This document shows, in pieces, positions 42,361-51,856 of a stretch of 64,000 nucleotides of DNA (positions within the stretch are counted from its first letter, which is position 1; each line of letters begins with the position of its first letter). The position numbers and the translations under genes were made by a program. The stretch spans positions 220,674 through 284,673 of the forward strand of contig JAGZOP010000001.1 of NCBI GenBank assembly GCA_018383195.1, in the 5' to 3' direction. The stretch comes from Clostridiaceae bacterium (GTDB lineage Bacteria > Bacillota > Clostridia > Oscillospirales > Butyricicoccaceae). The notes below the pieces were generated by a model. The model had not been told where the DNA came from and searched no databases. It saw only the letters and a program-made list of their open reading frames with translations.

Positions 42361-44808
42361 ATGGCACAGAAATCAGCTGTAACCTTTCAGATTTATCACA
42401 ATGAGGAAACACCTATCAGTATGCATCCAGGGCTTTTGCTCTTTTTCGGACTAAACGGGAGCAGTATGCTAGATACAGTGGATACAAGCCATGTGCTACA
42501 AAAGAACGAAATATATATCGCGTCACCGCTGACACTATACCGCGTGCGGTGTAAGGAAGATGCAGCACTGCTTTCCATGATGATCGCGCCCGAGATCATA
42601 CATAGAGCAGGCTGGGAAGATAAGATGACAGCCGATTGTCTACTGCCTGCGGCACAAGCAAACGATGCGACACACTACACGGTTCGTCAGGGTATGGCGG
42701 CGCTGTTCCGTGATCTGTTTCAGGCAGGTGGAAGCTCCATGGAAACTGACCGGCAAGCAGTCAGGCTAGTATTAGCTGTGCAGGAGAACTTCACGAAAAC
42801 GAATAGAAAACATAACGCACCCAGTGCGGAAATCATGACCCGAATCGAACAGATACTGCGTTATGTACAGACCCACTGGAACGAACCGATCACACTAGCG
42901 CAGGTTGCTGCGGAGCAGTTCCTATCCGAAAGCTATCTATCCCGCATTTTCCGCAGGCATTTAAATATGACATTTGGTGATTATGTGGTCACGGTGCGGC
43001 TTGAGCATGCAGAGACCGATCTACGTAAGACAAATCATTCGATCACACAGATCGCCTATCGGAACGGATTCAAAAGCACCAATGCATTCATTGAATATTT
43101 TCGCCGCCGTTATGGAATCACGCCAGGGAAATATCGAAAAAACATCACTGACGAGCAGAAAACAGATGACAAAGCAGCGGTAAACGACCTATCGGATTGG
43201 ATGCAGACACTGCTTCAATATGACGATACAGCAGATGAAGCCGCTGTTGTGCAACCTTCCAGAACATATCGGGCAACAGTGGATACGACCCAGACGGGTG
43301 TGCTGGTCACCCATTCATGGCGACGGTTGGTGAATATCGGTTATGCGCGCGACGGTCTGTTTGGCGCAGTCCAAGAACAGCTCAGGCATGCCGTGCAGGA
43401 AATCGGTTTTACGGATCTTCGGTTTCACGGAATTTTTGATGATGATATGCATATCTATCAGGAAAACGAGGACGGCTCGCCTTGGTATAATTTCGCCTAT
43501 GCGGATCTGCTGTTCGATTTCATCCTGTCCATAGGATTGACACCCTATGTAGAACTGGGGTTTGTTCCCTCAAAAATGGCGAAAGTGCAGTATCGGCTGT
43601 TCGAGCGCTGTTCAATTGCCGGAACCTACAATAGTGTGGAACGATGGGAAGCACTCGTACAGGCGTCGGTTGCACACTGGATTGAACGATATGGTCTGGA
43701 AGAAGTGTCTAAGTGGCATTTCACGATCGCATCCTTCAATTATGTCAAGATTCCGGAGATCCCAATGACTTATTCGGAATATGTGGAGATGTACTGTACC
43801 ACATGGCGCATTCTCAAAGAGCTTGCTCCTAGTCTGCGACTAGGCGGTCCGGGTGCCTTCCCCAGTATTTCTCTTGCACTGGATGGCAGCAGGCAGCTAC
43901 TACAGGACCTGTGTGCCTACGGATGCCCACCAGATTTCTTAACGGCGCAGCTATACCCACATGAGAACATTGAGCAGGATTCGGAATTCCTGCACTTTAC
44001 AGCCAATCAGCAGTCCACTCCTTCTGTGCTGAGCAAGGATGAGGACTTTACTGCACATTTTCTACAGTCATTCCGCCGCATGGCGGCAGAATGTGGACTC
44101 GGTGACAGGGAGATCGTGATCGAAGAATGGAGCTCCACCCTGTGGCAGCGCGATCTGTCAAGCGATACCTGCTATAAAGCAGCTTGGCTGACCAAGAATG
44201 TGCTGGAAAATTACGAGAACGTGGACATGCTGGGCTACTGGCTGCTGACTGATTTTATCGATGAATGGCTGGTACCGGGCGGCGTATTTCATGGTGGCTA
44301 TGGTCTGTTTACCGCAAACGGTATCCCAAAGGCGGGCTATCAGGCACTGCGGCTGCTGACCCGCGTCGGCGAGCAAAAGCTCGCACAAGGAAAGGGCTGG
44401 TATGTTTCGCAGACCAGAAACGAGATCCAGATATTCCTGTACCACTACTGTCACTATGACGCGCTGTACCGGTACCGATATAAAAAGTTGAACAACCCTT
44501 ATGATGTCTATAAAGTATTCCGCGCGGACGGGAGCCTGCATATCGCGCTGACCCTGACCGGGCTGCATCCGGGTTGCTACCGGCAGGAGCGGCGGCGTAT
44601 CAGTCGTAAAGCTGGCTCGTCCTATGATAAATGGCTAGAGAGCGGCGCACCGGATAAAATAGGACCAGATGATCTGCGCTACCTGAGCGAGACATCCCAG
44701 CCCTCCTATGAGATCTGCGAACGCGATACGGATGGAACGCTTGTGCTGGAGGCAGAGCTTGCCCCGCATGAGGTGGAGATGATTATTCTGCAAAAGCGGG
44801 ATTACTGA
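42361..44808 (+). CDS. AraC-family regulator fused to a GH39-like domain
   Basis: 815 residues from ATG 42361 (AAAGGAG upstream). Residues about 1-150: cupin-like sensor. About 160-270: AraC HTH pair (LAQVAAEQFLSESYLSRIFRR, SITQIAYRNGFKSTNAFIEYFRR). About 310-815: (beta/alpha)8 GH39 domain. The nucleophile-like Glu is in VIEEWSSTLWQRD, but the acid/base Asn-Glu is replaced in WHFTIASFNYV, so the barrel is probably a ligand sensor, not a xylosidase. It likely activates the symporter and esterase genes downstream. Confidence 0.88.
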   Translation: MAQKSAVTFQIYHNEETPISMHPGLLLFFGLNGSSMLDTVDTSHVLQKNEIYIASPLTLYRVRCKEDAALLSMMIAPEIIHRAGWEDKMTADCLLPAAQANDATHYTVRQGMAALFRDLFQAGGSSMETDRQAVRLVLAVQENFTKTNRKHNAPSAEIMTRIEQILRYVQTHWNEPITLAQVAAEQFLSESYLSRIFRRHLNMTFGDYVVTVRLEHAETDLRKTNHSITQIAYRNGFKSTNAFIEYFRRRYGITPGKYRKNITDEQKTDDKAAVNDLSDWMQTLLQYDDTADEAAVVQPSRTYRATVDTTQTGVLVTHSWRRLVNIGYARDGLFGAVQEQLRHAVQEIGFTDLRFHGIFDDDMHIYQENEDGSPWYNFAYADLLFDFILSIGLTPYVELGFVPSKMAKVQYRLFERCSIAGTYNSVERWEALVQASVAHWIERYGLEEVSKWHFTIASFNYVKIPEIPMTYSEYVEMYCTTWRILKELAPSLRLGGPGAFPSISLALDGSRQLLQDLCAYGCPPDFLTAQLYPHENIEQDSEFLHFTANQQSTPSVLSKDEDFTAHFLQSFRRMAAECGLGDREIVIEEWSSTLWQRDLSSDTCYKAAWLTKNVLENYENVDMLGYWLLTDFIDEWLVPGGVFHGGYGLFTANGIPKAGYQALRLLTRVGEQKLAQGKGWYVSQTRNEIQIFLYHYCHYDALYRYRYKKLNNPYDVYKVFRADGSLHIALTLTGLHPGCYRQERRRISRKAGSSYDKWLESGAPDKIGPDDLRYLSETSQPSYEICERDTDGTLVLEAELAPHEVEMIILQKRDY

Positions 44809-45035
44809 ATAACTGTCAATTTTAAATATATAGATTTTGATCTTTCTATCCATATTTTTTGCTACATTACCTTGGGAAATCTACAACTTCAAAAAAAGAG
44901 TGTAGAATATCACAATGAGAAAGCCTGATTTTTCTGTATTTTATCCCCTGAAAAAATGATAGACTAAAGGCAGAAAGAAGGAATATTACCTGCGCAGGTT
45001 CGTTCCCTCAAATCACCAGAAAAGGGGAGAAGAAA

Positions 45036-46433
45036 ATGGAAACACCAAGACAGGCAATGCAAAATCCAACGGATGAAGCGAACGTAAAAACTACTATATT
45101 TGAAAAAATATCTTATGGCATGGGTGATGTGGCATGCAACGTTGTATTCGCACTCACCAGCGGTCTGATTACTTACTTCTACACAAATGTCATGAGTATA
45201 TCGGCCGCCATGGTCGGTATGATCATGCTGGTATCCCGCCTTTTTGATGGTCTGTCCGACGTAGCAATTGGTCTGATCATGGATAAGGTACACTCTAAGC
45301 ATGGGCGCGGTCGCGCATGGGTGCTCTGGATGGCTCTGCCGTATGGGATTTCGGCAGTCGCTTTATTCTGCCTGCCGGCGAATGCAACGGCGGTGGTGCA
45401 GGCAATCTATATCTTCATCACCTACAACCTATGCACAACAGTTGTTTATACGGCACTCAACCTGCCTTATGGCGCGATGGCGCCCTTGATGACGCGTAAC
45501 GAACAAGATCTGGCGAAAATCAACCTGTTCCGCATGTCGATGTCGCCCATCGGCAACATGATCGTATCTGCAGCAACGCTGCCGATCATCAACCGTATGG
45601 GCGGCGACCAGTCCGCATGGATCAAGGTTACGCTGATCTATTCGATCGTAGCAATTGGTCTGCTCCTGTGGTGTTTCCTCGGCACAAAGGAGCGCGTGCA
45701 TACGCAGGCTGCGCAGGAAGCGGAAAAACTGCCGATTGGAACACGTTTCGGCGCACTGATTCACAACAAATACTTTATTCTGATCCTGCTGGCCTCACTG
45801 TTCCTTGCTGTGTACCAGACGGTCAACGGCACCTGTGCGACCTACTATGCGCAGTATATCCTCGGCAACAACGAGTATTACAGTGTTCTCAATTTGGCAG
45901 AAAACATCCCGCAGGTCATTGTTATTATGATCCTTGCTCCGTTTATCAAAAAGTTTGGCAAGCGCAATCTAGTGCTTGCCGGCGCGATGATTACAGTCGT
46001 CGCTCAGCTATTGCTGCTCTTTGTACCAGCCAACCCAACCTTTGCAGCAGTGATCGCAGCGATCCGCGGTATCGGCAAGGCACCGCTATTCGGCTGCGTG
46101 TTCACTATGATGGCAGACGTTGTCAACTACGGTCATTGGAAGACCGGCGTACGTGTACAGGCGCTTATTTTCAGCGCGGCAACGGTTGGTCAGAAATTTG
46201 GCGGCGGTGTTGCAGGCGCAGTCGTCGGCTGGCTGATGGATACCTCCGGCTTTACCGGTCTGGAGCAGGAAATTCCGTCTGCAGTCGCAATGGTCAAAAA
46301 TCTGTATATCTGGGGTACAGTATTGGCATGGGCTGTTATTATCGCGCTGATGGCAGCATATAAGCTGGATAAACAGTACAACGGTATGATCAAGGATATG
46401 GAGCAGAAGGGCATGCTCAAACAGGCAGATTAA
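45036..46433 (+). CDS. GPH-family sugar:cation symporter
   Basis: 465-residue 12-span MFS-type carrier of the glycoside-pentoside-hexuronide family: YGMGDVACNVVFALTSGLI, DGLSDVAIGLIMDK, RAWVLWMALPYGIS and NLPYGAMAPLMTRNEQDLAKINLFRM. Imports oligosaccharides or glycosides with Na+ or H+. GGGGAGAAG precedes the ATG. Located between the AraC-GH39 regulator and the esterase, 14 nt from the latter. Confidence 0.92.
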   Translation: METPRQAMQNPTDEANVKTTIFEKISYGMGDVACNVVFALTSGLITYFYTNVMSISAAMVGMIMLVSRLFDGLSDVAIGLIMDKVHSKHGRGRAWVLWMALPYGISAVALFCLPANATAVVQAIYIFITYNLCTTVVYTALNLPYGAMAPLMTRNEQDLAKINLFRMSMSPIGNMIVSAATLPIINRMGGDQSAWIKVTLIYSIVAIGLLLWCFLGTKERVHTQAAQEAEKLPIGTRFGALIHNKYFILILLASLFLAVYQTVNGTCATYYAQYILGNNEYYSVLNLAENIPQVIVIMILAPFIKKFGKRNLVLAGAMITVVAQLLLLFVPANPTFAAVIAAIRGIGKAPLFGCVFTMMADVVNYGHWKTGVRVQALIFSAATVGQKFGGGVAGAVVGWLMDTSGFTGLEQEIPSAVAMVKNLYIWGTVLAWAVIIALMAAYKLDKQYNGMIKDMEQKGMLKQAD

Positions 46434-46447
46434 AAGGAAGTAGCAAA

Positions 46448-48250
46448 ATGTATCAGAATTATCACTATGAAATCGATCCGAAGAACCCGCTCAAGCCTTT
46501 GTATCAGGGGACATTCGAGCACACTGTGACAGTCGGAAACAGACAGCGCCGCTATTTGGTCTATATCCCGGATGGCGCGCGCCCCTCAACAGCAGGCGTA
46601 TTCGTCCTTCCAGAGAACGGTAAAACGGCGGATGATACATGGCGCGAAAGCTGGTGGCGGATAATCGCGGATACGGAGGAAACCAAAGAAAAGCTCATCG
46701 TGTTTTTTCTTGAGCCGGAAAACGGGAAATGGGACGTGGACGAGTCATATGGCAAACCGGACGGCGATGCAGCTTACATCAATGCAGTTCACCTAGCATG
46801 CGAAGAGCGCTTCAAGTTCTGTGTTCATGAATCCAAGTTTTATCTGACCGGATGCCGGGAGGGCGGCGTGCTGGCGAATATGGCAGTGATGAGCAATCCT
46901 GCAGTATGGGCCGGTGTGGTCACGGTAGGTGGCTCGGCGGTACCAGAACAATACCGCAAGGCTGCGGCAGATGATTTCTGCACCAATCTGCATGGCTTCA
47001 TTGACGAAACGCATCGGAAAGGTATTAAAAAAGGAGAAATCCCTGTACCGACATGGGTGATCGACGATCCCGACAGTCCGTTTGGCACAGATAACGGTAC
47101 AGCGACCTATTGGCGCGCAGCCTGTGGAATCACGGAGTCCGGTCATTTGATTGCGCCAGACACAACCGAATATATCCGTACAGAGGAAGCTCCATACACG
47201 CCCAATCAGGAAAAGGAGGCGTTCCGCATTTGCACCAGCACGATCAAAGGGGCGTCTGCCAATTATGCGAACCCGCTGCTGCGTCGAATCTGGAAAGATT
47301 TTTTGTATCGGCAGCGCCGCTGGGAGAGCGGTCCGGGCGGAGATCTGCGCGTGACGCGCGATCCGGTTGCCGACCTCGGAATGGAATACCACTATGAAGA
47401 AATCGGCGGCTGGATGCGCGAATGGTATGTATATGTACCGCAGCAGGTCAAAGAAAACCCAGACCATCCGGTGCCGTTGGTATTTGCGATGCATGGTTAC
47501 ACCTGCTCGGGCGAGATCTATACAGGCAACTCTGATTGGTACAAGGTTGCGGATAAGCATGGCTTCATTGTGGTACATCCTACTGCAACACCGGGACAGA
47601 TGATGTTATCCAACCAGGCATGCAATCCAGACAACGTACCTCTGCCGGCGTGGAATTTCATGCATAATGCGCAGGGCGGTCCGGATGAATTACAGTTTTT
47701 CCGTACGTTGCTGAACAAGGTGTCTGCAGATCACAGTGTAGACCGCACCAGAGTCTATGTGACCGGACACTCGCATGGCTCTGTCATGACACAGGTGCTA
47801 GCCATGACAATGACCGATGTATTTGCCGCAGCCGCCCCCTGCTCTGGTATCCTGTTCCAGATGCCGGATATGAATATTCGTGAGCTGCCGGAGATCGTAC
47901 AGCGGAAGGATGTCCAGATCCCAGTCTGGATGTTTGGTGGCGAACAGGAACCATGGCTGCTACCAACTGTGCCGGACAATGAAAATGAGACGGGAGATAG
48001 CATCCGAATCTGGCGTGGGATCAACCATCTGGAACCTGCACTGCCACAGGACTGGTCAGAGGGCTGGACGGCAGACGGTCGCTGGCATGATCTAAGCTAT
48101 ACACGAGAGGACGGTACTCCGATGGTGCGGTATACCTGGATAGACTACATGCCACATGCCACAATGACCGAAATGTCATTCCGCATTTGGGAAGAGTTTT
48201 TCTCTAAGTTCCAGCGCGGAGCAGATGGAACCGTGATTTATAATCGTTAA
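46448..48250 (+). CDS. Tandem alpha/beta-hydrolase esterase
   Basis: 600 residues with two esterase-like units. The first (about 20-190) has GCREGG where the nucleophile elbow should be, so the Ser is lost. The second (about 310-590) has VYVTGHSHGSVMTQ, an intact G-H-S-H-G elbow with a catalytic Ser, followed by an Asp/His-bearing tail (HATMTEMSF). Related to the PHB-depolymerase/CE1-type esterases; substrate probably an acyl- or feruloyl-decorated glycan, by context. No signal peptide, so it would act on imported oligosaccharides. AAGGAAG precedes the ATG. Confidence 0.82.
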   Translation: MYQNYHYEIDPKNPLKPLYQGTFEHTVTVGNRQRRYLVYIPDGARPSTAGVFVLPENGKTADDTWRESWWRIIADTEETKEKLIVFFLEPENGKWDVDESYGKPDGDAAYINAVHLACEERFKFCVHESKFYLTGCREGGVLANMAVMSNPAVWAGVVTVGGSAVPEQYRKAAADDFCTNLHGFIDETHRKGIKKGEIPVPTWVIDDPDSPFGTDNGTATYWRAACGITESGHLIAPDTTEYIRTEEAPYTPNQEKEAFRICTSTIKGASANYANPLLRRIWKDFLYRQRRWESGPGGDLRVTRDPVADLGMEYHYEEIGGWMREWYVYVPQQVKENPDHPVPLVFAMHGYTCSGEIYTGNSDWYKVADKHGFIVVHPTATPGQMMLSNQACNPDNVPLPAWNFMHNAQGGPDELQFFRTLLNKVSADHSVDRTRVYVTGHSHGSVMTQVLAMTMTDVFAAAAPCSGILFQMPDMNIRELPEIVQRKDVQIPVWMFGGEQEPWLLPTVPDNENETGDSIRIWRGINHLEPALPQDWSEGWTADGRWHDLSYTREDGTPMVRYTWIDYMPHATMTEMSFRIWEEFFSKFQRGADGTVIYNR

Positions 48251-48257
48251 GCATTGA

Positions 48258-48286
48258 CAGGGCGGACTTGTTCCGCCCTGTTCTTA
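48258..48286 (+). terminator. Terminator of the carbohydrate locus
   Basis: Stem CAGGGCGGA / TCCGCCCTG with CTTGT loop, followed by TTCTTATA. Confidence 0.85.
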
Positions 48287-48958
48287 TATACTGAAAACCA
48301 CGCGCTAAAAGAGTAGTTCAAAAGAAGGCTTTTATATCCCATCGCAATTTCTCCAAACAGAACGTAGTTTTCTTTGGAATCTTTATTTCCAGATGCGCTT
48401 CTGAATATTCTCCACAGAAGGGAACTGTTTTTTCAGATCATCCGACAAGATACTCATCACACGATATTTGTTGCCTCATCGGTTTACTCATATCCTTCAG
48501 AGAGTCTTCTGCTGCTAAATTATTCTTGCTCCTTGTAAAGCAAACATCCAATGGATGGATTATCCTGTTCCTTTTTCAAGATTCCATCTACAGCGGAGAA
48601 GCAGAAATTCAGCTGTCACAAATATGGACCACAACTTCGATTTCGCTTAAGTGAGGAGACCTCTCTCGCTTAAGCAAATCCAATAATTAACGCAAAAAAG
48701 TTTGATAATACGGCGTAACTTCAACATTTCTCATCGTTTCAAGCCAAAATAGTAGCATCTATTTTGTACATTCACTTAAAACTCACTTAAATTTAATTGC
48801 ACATATGGCAAAGGGCGCTTCGAAAACGAAGCGCCCTTCTCAATCATCGGTATTTTGGCGGGTGTGCCCCTTCCCGCATTTCTTTTGACCCAAAGGGTGT
48901 GTAGCAGCACAATCTCTACTTCAAAATACCTTCTATTTATATGTTAATTATAGCATGG
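48287..48958. other. Non-coding gap with hairpins and decayed sequence
   Basis: No intact gene. A 30-codon minus-strand frame (48383-48475, ...SILSDDLKKQFPSVENIQ) looks like a gene remnant. Hairpins are GCTTAAGTGAGGAGA with TCTCTCGCTTAAGC (48645-48675) and GGGCGCTTCG/CGAAGCGCCC (about 48812-48842), the latter a possible terminator for the nuclease-like gene. Confidence 0.4.
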
Positions 48959-49354
48959 TTATTCTCTTTTGTAAAGCAACTCACTTTTATTTTCAAGTTT
49001 TTTCAAGTTTTTATCTCGAATACGATAGAATGTCATAATCGAATTTTTATAACCACTTTCATCAATGTCCAAGGCTAAGCGTATCACTACATTGAGATTT
49101 GTTGCAGAAATCTTTTTGACCATAAATACCGTTCCTGCATGTTTCGGATCAACTAAAACTAAATCTGGTTCTGTCGCTGCCAATACTCCATACTCCTCAA
49201 ACAATTCAGAATCTTCTGGATGGCGCTGTTTAATATGTTCAAGACGCTCATCCATGATAATCAGCTCATCTGTCTGCAGTTTTCCGAATCTCTTCTCTAA
49301 ATAATCTGTTTGGAGTTTTCCAATGACACGATAAACCGATTCTTTTGTATCCAA
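48959..49354 (-). CDS. PBECR-type nuclease-like protein
   Basis: 131 residues with the layout of the PBECR (phage-Barnase-EndoU-ColicinE5/D-RelE) nuclease-like domains: ERLEHIKQRHPEDSELFEEYG, EPDLVLVDPKHAGTVFMVKK, VIRLALD, SGYKNSIMTFYRIRDKNLKKLE, and the terminal ELLYKRE. Starts at TTG 49354 with GGGAG 9 nt upstream. Such domains are found as phage/ICE toxins. Whether it is an active ribonuclease and what would neutralise it are unknown. It lies directly downstream of the recombinase operon. Confidence 0.65.
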   Translation of the reverse strand: MDTKESVYRVIGKLQTDYLEKRFGKLQTDELIIMDERLEHIKQRHPEDSELFEEYGVLAATEPDLVLVDPKHAGTVFMVKKISATNLNVVIRLALDIDESGYKNSIMTFYRIRDKNLKKLENKSELLYKRE

Positions 49355-49419
49355 CTCTAATATCTCCCGACTTATTATCTGCAGATATTATAACAGATTT
49401 TCACAACTATTCAACTATA

Positions 49420-51069
49420 TCATCCCTCAAATCCGTAACATGGTATTATTTTCTCCAACTCCCCACCATCCCGAAACCTTACCCGAATCATTTCCTTGTC
49501 CAGCACCGTAATCTTCTCAATAAACTTCCGTGTCAGGGCATCGCTATACTCTGAAAATCCTGACGGGTGCTGTGCCAGCCACGTTTCCAGTTCCTTCGCC
49601 CGCTTTTGATCCGCAGCCTGCTGCTCTGAATCCGCTTGCAGGCTCTCAATCTGGCGTACGAGCTGATCTTTTTCCTCGGTAACTGCTTTCAGTCGTGCAG
49701 TCAGTTCGGCATCTTCCATATTCATCAGTACCAGATCGACTAACTTATCCTGTTCCGCTGTGATGTCATGCAGCCGCTGTTTGAGTCCGATCAGATTTGT
49801 AAATGCATCATTCAAGTTCTGCACAGCCTGTGCAAATTCCTGTGCAGCCCTTGCAGCTTCCTGCTGATCTGCATATGTATTGAGCGCCGCTACAACCGCA
49901 GCATGCAGTTTGCCCTCATCCACGGAGGGCGAATTGTGACAATATCGTTTTCCAAATTCCAATCTCGAAATGCATCGCCACACGATATGCTTTTTCCCAT
50001 TTTTTGCAGTCCAAGTAACCCGCTTATATGGCGTCCCGCATTCGCCGCAGACCAGCCGTTCGGTCAATGCGTATTTGGAAGAGTATTTTCCCTGCTCGGT
50101 CTTACCGGTTTTCTGCATGACCTTGCGCTTGCTCGAGCGGCGCGTCATTTCCTCCCGTACCCGACCGAACACTTCTTTGGGGATAATTGCCGCATGATGA
50201 TTCTCTACATAATACATTGGGCGTTCCCCGCAGTTCTTTTTCACACGCTTACTGATACAATCGGTAATGTAAGTCTTTTGAAGTAGCGCATCACCGATGT
50301 ATTTTTCATTGGTTAGAATGTTCCGCACAACCTGCGGCGACCACCTTCCAATTCCAGTGGCGGTCGGGATTCTCTCATCGATCAGCGTCTTTGTGATTTG
50401 CATCAGACTGCTGCCATCCAGATACATCTTATAAATCCGCCGAACGAGTGCCGCTTCCTCCGGTACGATTTCTGGCTTTCCATCTAAACCTTTGCGATAG
50501 CCGATCATTTTGCTGTACTGCATCGGCACATTTCCAGCCTCCATACTTTTTTGCTTGCCCCATGTCACATTTTTACTCAAGGACTCCGATTCTGCCTGTG
50601 CAAAGCCGCTGAACAGGGTGATCAGGAACTCGCTGGTTTCGGTCAGCGTATTGATATTCTCTTTTTCAAAGATTACACCAATCCCATTGCTCTTGAGCAT
50701 ACGCACGGTTTCCAAGCAATCCACCGTATTTCGCGAGAATCGTGACAGCGATTTGGTCAGAATCATGTCAATGCGCCCGCGCTTGCATGCTTCAATCATA
50801 CGATTGAACTCCTGCCGCTTTTTTAGACTTGTTCCTGAGATACCCTCGTCCGCAAAAATCCCTGCATTCTCCCACTCCGGGTTCTCCTCAATCTTCTGCG
50901 CATAATACGCCTGCTGTGCGGCATAGCTGTTCAGCTGCTCGGCACTGTCCGTGCTGACACGGCAATAGGCTGCAACCCGCTTCTTTCGGCGGCGTCCGGT
51001 TTCCCGCCCAGTCTCTGTCTGCGTCGCTGGAATCACACGTACGCGCGGTGCTATTGCTGTTTGTACCAT
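49420..51069 (-). CDS. Large serine recombinase (TndX/TnpX type), copy 1
   Basis: 549 residues. The N-terminal resolvase domain has the catalytic Ser in VAAYCRVSTDSAEQ and the LTKSLSRFSRNTVDCLETV segment; then recombinase domain (EEAALVRRIYKMYLDG), a Cys4 zinc ribbon (CGECGTPYKRV...WRCISR) and a coiled coil at about 440-510. Integrates/excises DNA at att sites. Last recombinase in the operon. Confidence 0.93.
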   Translation of the reverse strand: MVQTAIAPRVRVIPATQTETGRETGRRRKKRVAAYCRVSTDSAEQLNSYAAQQAYYAQKIEENPEWENAGIFADEGISGTSLKKRQEFNRMIEACKRGRIDMILTKSLSRFSRNTVDCLETVRMLKSNGIGVIFEKENINTLTETSEFLITLFSGFAQAESESLSKNVTWGKQKSMEAGNVPMQYSKMIGYRKGLDGKPEIVPEEAALVRRIYKMYLDGSSLMQITKTLIDERIPTATGIGRWSPQVVRNILTNEKYIGDALLQKTYITDCISKRVKKNCGERPMYYVENHHAAIIPKEVFGRVREEMTRRSSKRKVMQKTGKTEQGKYSSKYALTERLVCGECGTPYKRVTWTAKNGKKHIVWRCISRLEFGKRYCHNSPSVDEGKLHAAVVAALNTYADQQEAARAAQEFAQAVQNLNDAFTNLIGLKQRLHDITAEQDKLVDLVLMNMEDAELTARLKAVTEEKDQLVRQIESLQADSEQQAADQKRAKELETWLAQHPSGFSEYSDALTRKFIEKITVLDKEMIRVRFRDGGELEKIIPCYGFEG

Positions 51070-51087
51070 AAAATCACCTTTTTCCTG

Positions 51088-51852
51088 TTATTTGAAAATC
51101 ACACGCACCTGATTTTCAGAGGTGATTATAACATGCGAAACCGTCTGTCTGAAATGCTTCCAGTCCATTTCACGCGGACGGTTTATTGTTCCTCTGCAGC
51201 AGGCATAACGGGCAGAAATCCCCTCTAGGATCAAATCAATAGAGCCTTCCGCTGCTATTTGTTCCAAACTTCGATTTACCGCATTTTCAAGACATATTGC
51301 TTCAGCGGAAATATCATATTTTTTCATTTTAGAATATTCTTCTTGCGTCTGAACCTGTTCTATAAGTTCACGCAAAAGATATGCGCGTGGTATCTTAATG
51401 GATATATCACAAGAGGTACACCTTAAATATAAAATACCTTGCGGTCGATTTCCTCCACCGGTTCTCTTTAAATGTCCGCTGCATTCACTGCATGTCAACA
51501 TACGCCAAGGGATATTGGATTCGTTTTCAGTTCTTTTTATTCGGTTTTCATTTTTTCTCCGAATGATCTCCTGAACCTTATAAAAATTCTCATCTGTTAT
51601 AATTCTCGGATATTCCCGCACTCCCATATAACGTGGATTTTCGAGCATTCTCTTCACCTTATGCTTATTCCAACTTTGGTTTTCCAAGTCAAATGGAATA
51701 TGATGTGCATTCAAAAAATCAGCAATTCTTTGATAAGATTCTCCCTCTATATAAAGCAAAAATACTTGCTTTACAACCATGCTTTCCTCTTCTAAAACAG
51801 CGATTTCACCATCACATATATGATAACCATATAATATTTTGCGATTGATCAT
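51088..51852 (-). CDS. Recombinase-like protein lacking the catalytic domain
   Basis: 254 residues matching only the recombinase domain and zinc ribbon of a serine recombinase: starts MINRKILYGYHICDG, then VKQVFLLYIEGESYQRIADFLN, RMLENPRYMG and CSECSGHLKR...LRCTSC. There is no N-terminal resolvase domain and no catalytic Ser. The start (GGAGATGAGGAT-ATG) lies 4 nt after the stop of copy 2, so it is a proper gene and not a truncation. Possibly a DNA-binding partner or directionality factor for the two full recombinases. Confidence 0.85.
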   Translation of the reverse strand: MINRKILYGYHICDGEIAVLEEESMVVKQVFLLYIEGESYQRIADFLNAHHIPFDLENQSWNKHKVKRMLENPRYMGVREYPRIITDENFYKVQEIIRRKNENRIKRTENESNIPWRMLTCSECSGHLKRTGGGNRPQGILYLRCTSCDISIKIPRAYLLRELIEQVQTQEEYSKMKKYDISAEAICLENAVNRSLEQIAAEGSIDLILEGISARYACCRGTINRPREMDWKHFRQTVSHVIITSENQVRVIFK

Positions 51853-51856
51853 ATCC

